Shown piece by piece: positions 57,621 to 64,000 of a stretch of 64,000 bases of DNA. Made by a program: the position numbers and the translations under genes. Location of the stretch: NCBI GenBank assembly GCA_028282805.1, contig JANQHD010000047.1, positions 23,218 through 87,217 of the forward strand. Direction: 5' to 3'. Each line of letters opens with the position of its first letter. Positions within the stretch are counted from its first letter, which is position 1. The notes beneath the pieces were generated by a model. That model was not told where the DNA came from, ran no database searches, and saw only the letters and a list, made by a program, of their open reading frames with translations. This stretch comes from Phycisphaeraceae bacterium (lineage in GTDB: Bacteria; Planctomycetota; Phycisphaerae; Phycisphaerales; Zrk34).

Positions 57621-57629
57621 GCGGCACGC

Positions 57630-58235
57630 TCACGACTTAAAGTAGTCCGGCTCGTTGCCCGGCTTCCACTTGATGTTGCAGCCCGCGGCGGGGTACTGGG
57701 TTTCGGGCGCGGGTTGGCCGAGCAGCATCGCGTCGAGCGCCGCACGCAGGTCCGCGCCGTTCGCCGGGGTGGTCTCGAAATCGTACACGCCCGACTCGAT
57801 GCGCTTGGGGCGGGTCTCGTCGAGCTGGCCGCGGTAATACAGCCTGTGCTCGGCGTCGAACAAAAACAAATCCGGCGTGCACGCGGCGGTGTAGGCCTTG
57901 GCGACGGCCTGCGTCTCGTCGTAGAGGTACGGGAACAGGTAGCCGCGCTCGACGACCTCGTCTTTCATCTTCTCGGGCGCATCGTCGGGGTGGTTGGCCA
58001 CGTCGTTGGACATGACCGCCACCACCGCCACGCCGCGCGACGTGTACTCGTCGGCCAGGCGTTTCAACTCCTTCGCCACGTGCTTGACGAACGGGCAGTG
58101 GTTGCAGATGAACATCATCAGCAACGGCTTGCCCGCGAAGTCGTCGCGGCGGACCGCCTGGCCCGTTGTGTCCGGCAGGGCGAAGTCCGGCGCCGCGGTG
58201 CCGAGGGGCATCATCGTCGAATTGACCATCACCAT
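57630..58235 (-). CDS. Thioredoxin-family (AhpC/TSA-like) redoxin
   Basis: This 201-residue protein has a thioredoxin fold with a CNHCPFVKHVAKELKRLADE active site (CxxC). Other parts are PLGTAAPDFALPDTTGQAVR, VVAVMSNDVANHPDDAPEKM and AYTAACTPDLFLFDAEHRLY. Such proteins are redoxin-like oxidoreductases of unknown partner. Start at 58235 or 58229. Confidence 0.88.
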   Translation of the reverse strand: MVMVNSTMMPLGTAAPDFALPDTTGQAVRRDDFAGKPLLMMFICNHCPFVKHVAKELKRLADEYTSRGVAVVAVMSNDVANHPDDAPEKMKDEVVERGYLFPYLYDETQAVAKAYTAACTPDLFLFDAEHRLYYRGQLDETRPKRIESGVYDFETTPANGADLRAALDAMLLGQPAPETQYPAAGCNIKWKPGNEPDYFKS

Positions 58236-58260
58236 CGGTGTGCTCCTGTGGCTGTTTTCA

Positions 58261-58289
58261 AGCCCGGCCCTGCGGGCCGTCGCTAAACG
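58261..58289 (+). repeat. Hairpin-TCGCTAAA element
   Basis: CGGCCC-TGC-GGGCCG followed by TCGCTAAACG, in the divergent gap between the redoxin and rhomboid genes. Nearly identical to the copy at 11160. Confidence 0.85.
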
Positions 58290-58432
58290 CGTGCTGGCCG
58301 TGGCCGCATCGCTTGCCGCTCAATCCCGCGATCATAGCGCGCCGATGGTGATCGGCCAAACGCCCGGCCTGTCGGTCGCGCGGCGACCGCGGTATCCTTG
58401 GGTGCGGTTCAGCGCCCAGGGAACACCGCCAC

Positions 58433-59566
58433 ATGATCCTGCCCGTCGGCACCGACAGACGACTGCGCCGCCTGCCCGTGATCAACACGGCGTTGATCGT
58501 CGTGAACCTGCTGCTCGCGCTGTACACGCTCGTGATCCGCCCGCTGCAACACGAAACCCCGCTCAACCAATACATGCTGCTGCCCGTCGACCCGCACTGG
58601 TACCAGTTTTTCACCTACCAGTTCCTGCACCACAACTGGGAGCACGTGTTGTGGAACGTGCTGTTCCTGTTCGTGTTCGGCAACTCGCTGGAAGACCGCC
58701 TCGGCCGCACCGCGTACCTGGCGTTCTACCTCAGCGGCGGCGTGATCGCGGGCCTCGGGCAGATGGCCATGGGCGACGACGTCCACGTGCTCGGCGCCAG
58801 CGGCGCGGTCTCGGCCGTCGCCGGCGCGTACTTCGCGCTGTTCCCGCTGTCGCGCGTGGTGATCACGTTTTTGTTCATCTACTTCTTCGAGGTGCCGGCG
58901 ATGATCATCATCGTCGTGTTCTTCGCCCTGCACGTGGGCACGCAGATGTTCGGCGGCAGCGGCGTGGCGTACCTGGCGCACACCTGCGGCGCGCTGGTCG
59001 GGTTCGCCGTGGCGCTGGGGTTGCTGTACTGGCGCGTCCTGCCGCGCGAGGTGTACGACTTCATGTCGCTGGCCGACCGCTGGAACCGCCGCCGGCAGAT
59101 GCGCTCGGCCACCCGCGGCGGTCAAAGCCCCTGGCTCGCCGACGCCGGCACAACGGCCGACCCGGCCGAAAGCACGTCGCGCGTCGACGTGATGCGGCGC
59201 GCCATCGACAAGGCGCTGGCCGACCGCGACCCCGACCGCGCGCTCGACACCTACGAGCGCCTGCTCGCCGACCACCCCGCCCAGGTCATGTCGCGCGACT
59301 CGCAGTTCGACCTGGCCAACCACGCCATGCAGCACGCCCGCCACGGCACCGCCGCCACGGCGTACGAACTTTTTATCAAGGCCTACCCCGACGACCCGCA
59401 AGCCGACGAGGTCCGCGTGATGCTCGGCCTGGTCTACGCCCGCTACCTCGACCGGCCCGACGCCGCCCGCCCCCACCTCGAGCGGGCCGTCGACCGCCTC
59501 GACGACGAAAAACACCACCAGCTCGCCGCGCAGCTGCTCAAAGAGATCAGCGACACTCTTAAATAA
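58433..59566 (+). CDS. Rhomboid-family intramembrane serine protease with TPR-like tail
   Basis: This 377-residue protein has six or more membrane helices. The catalytic Ser is in HVLGASGAVSAVAGAYFALF and the His in YLAHTCGALVGFAVAL; the L1 loop reads YQFFTYQFLHHNWEHVLWNV. The C-terminal 160 residues are helical TPR-like (ALDTYERLLADHPAQVMSRD). It cleaves transmembrane substrates; none is known here. Confidence 0.92.
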   Translation: MILPVGTDRRLRRLPVINTALIVVNLLLALYTLVIRPLQHETPLNQYMLLPVDPHWYQFFTYQFLHHNWEHVLWNVLFLFVFGNSLEDRLGRTAYLAFYLSGGVIAGLGQMAMGDDVHVLGASGAVSAVAGAYFALFPLSRVVITFLFIYFFEVPAMIIIVVFFALHVGTQMFGGSGVAYLAHTCGALVGFAVALGLLYWRVLPREVYDFMSLADRWNRRRQMRSATRGGQSPWLADAGTTADPAESTSRVDVMRRAIDKALADRDPDRALDTYERLLADHPAQVMSRDSQFDLANHAMQHARHGTAATAYELFIKAYPDDPQADEVRVMLGLVYARYLDRPDAARPHLERAVDRLDDEKHHQLAAQLLKEISDTLK

Positions 59567-59617
59567 CCGGCGGCATACCTGCCGCCGGTTCCAGAACCGG
59601 CACCTGTAAGGTGCCGG
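59565..59617. repeat. Two tandem hairpins after the rhomboid gene
   Basis: AACCGGCGGCA-TACC-TGCCGCCGGTT (59565-59590, 11-bp stem) and CCGGCACCT-GTA-AGGTGCCGG (59597-59617, 9-bp stem) follow the stop codon, then TATATAAAT. They could form a bipartite terminator, but no long T-run follows. Confidence 0.7.
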
Positions 59618-59644
59618 CTATATAAATCGCCTACACTACCGGTC

Positions 59645-60307
59645 ATGCCCGAGCGCACACGCATCAAAATCTGCGGCATCAAAACGCCCGACATCGCCGA
59701 GGCCGCGGTCGACGCCGGCGCCGACATGGTGGGCGTGGTGTTCGCCGAGCGCTCGCCGCGTTGCGTGAGCGTCGCCGAGGCCGCCGCCGTGTCGCGGGCC
59801 GTCGCCGGCCGCGCTGAGGTCGTCGGTCTGTTCGTCGACGGTGAACCCAACACCATGCGCCGGGCGGTCGGCCAAGTGAACTTGTCGATGCTGCAATTGC
59901 ACGGCCGGGTCGACGCGGCAACGCTCAACGAACTCGAACCGATCCGCGTGATGGTGTCGTTGCCCTTCGATGAAAAGGCTGAGGCTGCGCTTGCGCATTG
60001 GTCGGCTCAACCCGTGCCGAACGTCGCGGCGCTCATCGTCGACACCCCCGACCCGACCAAGGTCGGCGGCGGCACCGGCGTGACCTTCGACTGGCACGCG
60101 CTGCGCGACGCGCTCGACCGCGTTCAGCCCGAATTGCCGATCGTGTTGGCTGGCGGCTTGAACCCCGACAACGTCACCGACGCGATCGCGATCGTGCAGC
60201 CCGACATGGTCGACGTCTCCAGCGGCGTCGAATCGGCCCGCGGCACAAAAGACGCCGGCCTCGTCCGCGCGTTCTGCCGGGCGGTGTCCGTGGGAAACAG
60301 CCAATAG
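59645..60307 (+). CDS. trpF: Phosphoribosylanthranilate isomerase
   Basis: This 220-residue TIM barrel begins RIKICGIKTPDIAEAAVDAG, with the catalytic Cys in KICG and the general-acid Asp in AALIVDTPDP. GGTGVTFDWHALR, VLAGGLNPDNV and DVSSGVESARGTKD complete the TrpF pattern. It acts in tryptophan biosynthesis. It stands alone without other trp genes. Its stop lies inside a heptamer array. Confidence 0.95.
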   Translation: MPERTRIKICGIKTPDIAEAAVDAGADMVGVVFAERSPRCVSVAEAAAVSRAVAGRAEVVGLFVDGEPNTMRRAVGQVNLSMLQLHGRVDAATLNELEPIRVMVSLPFDEKAEAALAHWSAQPVPNVAALIVDTPDPTKVGGGTGVTFDWHALRDALDRVQPELPIVLAGGLNPDNVTDAIAIVQPDMVDVSSGVESARGTKDAGLVRAFCRAVSVGNSQ

Positions 60308-60316
60308 GCAACAGGC
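60296..60316. repeat. Heptamer array at the trpF stop codon
   Basis: AACAGCC-AATAGGC-AACAGGC in strict 7-nt register; the TAG stop of trpF lies in the second unit. The units are reverse complements of those at 60396-60458. Confidence 0.85.
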
Positions 60317-60395
60317 GAGCGGGGCGTGCGCCGATCGTCTGATTGTCGTGCCGCTCGCGTTCGTGGTGTTTGTGAACTACGACAAGGTCGCGAAC

Positions 60396-60458
60396 GCCTG
60401 TTGGCTGTTGCCTCTTGCCTGTTGCCTTATGGCTTATAGCTATCGCCTTACGGCTTCT
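60396..60458. repeat. Heptamer array running into the TPR gene stop
   Basis: Nine units in register: GCCTGTT, GGCTGTT, GCCTCTT, GCCTGTT, GCCTTAT, GGCTTAT, AGCTATC, GCCTTAC, GGCTTCT. The last units contain the stop codon and final codons of the leftward TPR gene. Confidence 0.88.
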
Positions 60459-61497
60459 CCCCCAACGCCTTGCCCAGCGCCTGCGTCTCCGGCAGGTGCG
60501 GCGCGAGCTTCGTGGCCGTGTCGTGCCAACGGCGGGCCTCGTCGAGCTGCCCGGCCCGGTGGTAACACAGGCCCGCTTGGGCCGCGGCCCGGCCGTCGAG
60601 CGGGTTGTCCTTGAACCACGCCACCCAAACGCCCGCCGCCTCGGCCTGGCGGTTCAGCGACAAATACGTCTGCGCCAGCTCCTCGGTCACCTGCGCGTGG
60701 GTGTGGGCCTGCGCCTCGGGCAGCGCCAGCAGCACGTTCAGCGCCTCGGCGCGCCCCTGCGGGTCGACCTTGCGCCGAAGCAGCCGGGCCTTCCAGATCG
60801 TGTAGCTCACGAACTTGTTGCGCTCGGCGAACGGGTCGGTGCGCTGAAGGGCCTTGTCGTAACGGTCGATGGCGCTGTCGATCTCGTTGCGTTTCGCCGC
60901 GACCGCCGCGAGCAGCGCGTACGCCTGTGAGATCGAGTCGTCTATCTCCAGCGCACGCAGCGCGTAGAACCGCACGTCGTCGTAGGCCTTGACCTTCATC
61001 GACGCGTTGGCCACGCGCAGCGGGTAACGCGCGTCCTTCGAGTCCAACTCCGCCGCCCGCTTGTAGTGCGCGACCGCCTGCTCGTTCTTAGCCAGCAACT
61101 CCGCCACCGTGCCCGCGACGAACTGGGTCTCCGGCTGGTTGCCGTCCAACGCCAGCGAGCGGTCGAACGCGTCGTACGCGTCCGACCACTGGCTCTGGGC
61201 CACGTGCACCTTGCCGAGCAGGGCGTGGCCCACCGGGTCGGCCGGGTAATCGGTCACAAGCTTCTCCAGCACCGCCTGGGCCTCGCGCACCCGGCCCTGG
61301 TTGAAGTGCTCCTCGGCCAGCGCGTGCTGCTCGGCGACGTGCTGCCGGGTCTGCGCGTCCCACGACTCGGGCCCGCCGGTCTCCGCGTCGGCCGGTGTGG
61401 TCGGGCGGGTGGCGAAGAAGATGCCCGCCGCCGCGACCGCGACGATCGCCAGGCTCGCCCACACCTTCCACTTGCTGCTGGTCTGCGTCTGCTCCAT
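60448..61497 (-). CDS. Tetratricopeptide-repeat membrane protein
   Basis: This 349-residue protein has an N-terminal membrane helix (VWASLAIVAVAAAGIFFATR) and about six TPR units over residues 60-340 (for example EEHFNQGRVREAQAVLEKLV and ALDGNQPETQFVAGTVAELL). TPR proteins scaffold complexes; the partner is unknown. Its last codons fall in the heptamer array. It converges on trpF and diverges from valS. Confidence 0.8.
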   Translation of the reverse strand: MEQTQTSSKWKVWASLAIVAVAAAGIFFATRPTTPADAETGGPESWDAQTRQHVAEQHALAEEHFNQGRVREAQAVLEKLVTDYPADPVGHALLGKVHVAQSQWSDAYDAFDRSLALDGNQPETQFVAGTVAELLAKNEQAVAHYKRAAELDSKDARYPLRVANASMKVKAYDDVRFYALRALEIDDSISQAYALLAAVAAKRNEIDSAIDRYDKALQRTDPFAERNKFVSYTIWKARLLRRKVDPQGRAEALNVLLALPEAQAHTHAQVTEELAQTYLSLNRQAEAAGVWVAWFKDNPLDGRAAAQAGLCYHRAGQLDEARRWHDTATKLAPHLPETQALGKALGEKP

Positions 61498-61742
61498 GGC
61501 CTAAGCCTACTCCCTGCCGGTGTTGCCAGCCAGACCCGTTCTTGGACCCGCCCGATCCGGCCGATATACTCATCGGCACGATGGACGCAAATCGCCACCA
61601 TCTCGACCCTTCCCCCGTCGCCCTCCGCGTGGCTGTTAGCTGAGCGGAAGAACCGCACCGCCGACAACCCGGCTCCGTTATCCATTAGAATCAGTTCGTT
61701 TCGCGGGAATCGACGCGCCCCCGGTGGCCCGTCGGTCGGCGG

Positions 61743-61770
61743 AATGACCAATGAGCAAAATCCAAAAATC
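61743..61770. repeat. Heptamer array upstream of valS
   Basis: AATGACC, AATGAGC, AAAATCC and AAAAATC are consecutive 7-mers of similar sequence, ending 15 bp before the valS start. No Shine-Dalgarno is visible between. The rest of the 288-bp gap 61498-61785 shows no gene. Confidence 0.7.
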
Positions 61771-61785
61771 AAAGCTGCCAACATC

Positions 61786-64000
61786 ATGACCGAGCAACTG
61801 AGCAAGACGTACCAGACCCAGGCCGTGCAGGCCGAGATCGCCGAGCTGTGGGACCGCTGCGGCGCGTTCGACGCCGAGCCGGACGCCCCCGGAACGCCGT
61901 ACGCCGTCGTGATCCCGCCGCCGAACGTGACCGCCGCGCTGCACCTGGGCCACGCGCTGAACAACACGCTGCAGGACGTGCTGGTCCGCTGGCGCCGGAT
62001 GTGTGGCGACAACGCCATCTGGCTGCCCGGCACCGACCACGCCGGCATCGCCACGCAGACCGTCGTCGAGAAGCGCGTGCTCGCCGAGGAGGGCAAACGC
62101 CGCACCGACTTCGAGCGCGAAGCGTTCGTCGAGAAGATCCAGGCCTGGAAAGACGAATACGAGGCGACCATCACCGGCCAGCTCAAGGCGATGGGCTGCT
62201 CGTGCGACTGGCGCCGGCAGGCGTTCACGATGGACGACGTGCGCGCCAGGGCCGTGCGCGAGGCGTTCTTCCAGCTGTTCAAGGACGGCCTGATCTACCG
62301 CGGCAAACGCTTAGTGAACTGGGACCCGGCGACCCAGACCGCGCTGGCCGACGACGAGGTCGAGATGGAGCCGATCGACGGCCACTTCTGGTACCTCAAG
62401 TACCCCGTCGTCGACGAGCACGGCAAGGAGACCGGCGAACACTGCATTGTCGCCACCACACGCCCCGAGACGATGCTCGGCGACACCGCCGTGGCCGTGA
62501 ACCCCGACGACGGGCCGCACGCCCGGTTCATCGGGCAACACGTGAAGCTGCCGATCGTCGGCCGGGTCATCCCCGTCATCGGCGACGACTACGTGGTCAA
62601 GCCCGACCCCGACTCCTCGGACGAGAAAGCCAAGTACGCCAGCGGCTTTTTGAAAGTCACCCCCGCCCACGACCCCAACGACTACGACATCGGCCAGCGC
62701 CACGACTTGCCGATCATCAACGTCATGGCCCCCGACGGCTCGATCAGCGATCAGCATGGTTGGCACGACGTCGGCGGCGCCGAGTTCACGCTCGGTTTGG
62801 ACCGTTACGAAGCGCGCGAAGCGATCGTGACCTGGTTCCGCGAGAACCACCTGCTCGAAGACGTCAAGCCGTATCGCCACACCGTGGGCCACAGCTACCG
62901 CTCGCACGTGCCGGTGGAGCCGTACCTGAGTGATCAGTGGTACGTGAAGGTGACCGATGAACGCCTGGCCGGCGCTGCGCTGCGCTCGATGAACGCGGAT
63001 CAACGCACCGCGGGCACCGAATGCGTGTGGACGGAGAACCATCCGTTCGAGTCCGGAGTCCGGAGTCCGGAATCCGGAATCGACTCCGGACTCGAAACTC
63101 CGGACTCCGGACTCACGTTCACCCCGAATCGTTACGCCCGCACGTTCCAGACGTGGCACGAAAACATCCGCGACTGGTGCATCTCTCGCCAACTCTGGTG
63201 GGGACATCGGATTCCGGTGTGGAGCTATGAATTAAGTGAGCCCGTACGACGTTGTTTTGAAGCGCTTGCTATTGGTCCTAAAGGCAAGCATTGGGAAGGA
63301 CTGATCCCAGAGCATGGGGAAGATTTTGCGCAAGCAACGAAAGCGCTATCGGCGCTTTCAAAGATTGTCGAAGCACACCCGGAATCAGCTGCTATTTCGC
63401 ATGAAACAGATCGGTTTCTCAAGGAGAATAAAAATGCTCCGTCCTCGATTCATGTTTGCTTGAGCAGAGATAACCAGGAGCTGGTACAGCAGCTTGAGGG
63501 TGTTGGTTTCACTCGCGATCCCGACGTGCTCGACACGTGGTTCAGTTCGGCGTTGTGGCCGCTGAGCACGCTGGGGTGGCCGGAGGAGGCGGCGGAGCTG
63601 GAGACGTGGAACCCGACGAGCGTGTTGTCGACGGCGCGGGAGATCATCACGCTCTGGGTCAGCCGGATGGTCATGTTCAACCAATACTTCCGGGGGTGCG
63701 TGCCGTTTACGGACGTGGTCATCCACGCGATGATCCAGGACGGCGAGGGGCGGAAGATGAGCAAGATGTTGGGCAACGGCGTCGACCCGCTGGACATCAT
63801 CCACACCCACGGGGCGGACGCGATGCGGTTCACGCTGGTGCAGATGACCACGCAGACGCAGGACGTGCGCATGCCCGTCGAGCCGGACGAGGCGACCGGG
63901 CGGAACACGAGCCCGAAGTTCGACCTCGGCCGGAACTTCTGCACGAAGATGTGGAACGCGGCGAAGTTCGCGCTGAGTCATCTTGATAGCGAGCCCGGCG
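61786..64000 (+). CDS. valS: Valine-tRNA ligase (3' end outside window)
   Basis: The first 738 codons of a class I synthetase. It has PPPNVTAALHLGHALNNTLQ (HIGH), WLPGTDHAGIATQTVVEK, the CP1 editing domain (ATTRPETMLGDTAVAVNPDD), WCISRQLWWGHRIPVW, DTWFSSALWPLSTLGWP and GRKMSKMLGNGVDPLD (KMSKS). It charges tRNA-Val. Two oddities are read in frame: a heptamer array near residues 422-443, and an A+T-richer block near residues 480-578. Confidence 0.95.
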   Translation, partial: MTEQLSKTYQTQAVQAEIAELWDRCGAFDAEPDAPGTPYAVVIPPPNVTAALHLGHALNNTLQDVLVRWRRMCGDNAIWLPGTDHAGIATQTVVEKRVLAEEGKRRTDFEREAFVEKIQAWKDEYEATITGQLKAMGCSCDWRRQAFTMDDVRARAVREAFFQLFKDGLIYRGKRLVNWDPATQTALADDEVEMEPIDGHFWYLKYPVVDEHGKETGEHCIVATTRPETMLGDTAVAVNPDDGPHARFIGQHVKLPIVGRVIPVIGDDYVVKPDPDSSDEKAKYASGFLKVTPAHDPNDYDIGQRHDLPIINVMAPDGSISDQHGWHDVGGAEFTLGLDRYEAREAIVTWFRENHLLEDVKPYRHTVGHSYRSHVPVEPYLSDQWYVKVTDERLAGAALRSMNADQRTAGTECVWTENHPFESGVRSPESGIDSGLETPDSGLTFTPNRYARTFQTWHENIRDWCISRQLWWGHRIPVWSYELSEPVRRCFEALAIGPKGKHWEGLIPEHGEDFAQATKALSALSKIVEAHPESAAISHETDRFLKENKNAPSSIHVCLSRDNQELVQQLEGVGFTRDPDVLDTWFSSALWPLSTLGWPEEAAELETWNPTSVLSTAREIITLWVSRMVMFNQYFRGCVPFTDVVIHAMIQDGEGRKMSKMLGNGVDPLDIIHTHGADAMRFTLVQMTTQTQDVRMPVEPDEATGRNTSPKFDLGRNFCTKMWNAAKFALSHLDSEPG
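63049..63114. repeat. Inverted heptamer array inside valS
   Basis: GAGTCCG three times, GAATCCG, GAATCGA, then the inverted CTCCGGA, CTCGAAA, CTCCGGA, CTCCGGA, CTC. The array is in 7-nt register, about 66 nt (22 codons), and keeps the valS frame (FESGVRSPESGIDSGLETPD). Confidence 0.9.
63231..63520 (+). other. Low-G+C, different-codon block inside valS
   Basis: Hand counting gives about 141 G/C of 290 (49%), far below the flanking valS sequence, with codons such as CGT TGT TTT and GCT ATT GGT CCT AAA that are rare nearby. The frame stays open and joins the conserved IPVW and DVLDTWFSS motifs. Confidence 0.75.

Noticed and set aside
61786..64000. T-box or other riboswitch ahead of valS
   Set aside because: No T-box motif or specifier loop was found in 61498-61785, and no terminator hairpin lies before the start.

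Overview
The window is a 64 kb piece of a high-G+C bacterial chromosome. The most likely source is a planctomycete, probably class Phycisphaerae. That is an inference from four things: the high G+C, a PEP-CTERM protein, GspE-N/MshEN-type and DUF1570-like proteins, and abundant short palindromic and heptameric repeats in short intergenic gaps. The species is not identified. Genes are dense, many overlap by 4 bp, and both strands are used.

Layout. 1-10.6 kb: flagellar export and regulation operon (fliL-like end, fliN, fliO, fliP, fliQ, fliR, flhB, flhA, flhF, flhG, a two-TM protein, fliA) closed by a strong terminator. 10.7-17.1 kb: folK, then a leftward chaperone cluster (groEL2, groES, groEL1, dnaJ, grpE, fmdB). 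17.4-25.8 kb: a C39-like membrane protein, two TSUP transporters around a dienelactone hydrolase and a cysteine-desulfurase-like enzyme, a diguanylate cyclase facing a stand-alone MshEN protein, PPK2 and a bifunctional-nuclease protein. 25.9-34.2 kb: a HhH glycosylase, fructosamine kinase, LMW phosphatase, miaB, hicAB, an M19 dipeptidase, rpiB, a YgfZ-type folate protein and a Bax-inhibitor protein. 34.3-46.8 kb: citramalate synthase with an attenuator, an MBL hydrolase, ClpS-like protein, ychF, RNase PH, tRNA-Arg, a PEP-CTERM protein, a PAC2 protein, a zincless mutM, a SAM hydroxide adenosyltransferase and two exported proteins. 46.8-52.7 kb: a leftward MacAB/TolC-like tripartite export operon. 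52.8-57.6 kb: a sigma-54 activator divergent from an operon with its own sigma-54 promoter. 57.6-64 kb: a redoxin, rhomboid, trpF, a TPR protein and valS running off the end.

Two regulatory systems stand out. First, cimA is preceded by a compact transcription attenuator: a near-leaderless promoter, an 18-codon leader peptide with five Ile codons, a terminator hairpin with a T6 run, and a complementary segment at the leader stop codon that could act as antiterminator. Second, the activator at 52787-54334 has no recognisable sensor domain. It lies beside a pspA-like -24/-12 promoter that would drive a membrane protein, a B12-type radical SAM enzyme, a CDP-alcohol phosphatidyltransferase-like protein and an OmpH-like protein; this looks like an uncharacterised stress- or envelope-lipid module.

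The window also carries several families of short repeats. They include heptamer tandem arrays (one read in frame inside valS, another spanning the stop codons of trpF and the TPR gene), hairpins followed by TCGCTAAA, perfect GCCCACG-type palindromes with a compensatory base-pair change, and an 18-nt element shared between an intergenic site and the flhF reading frame.
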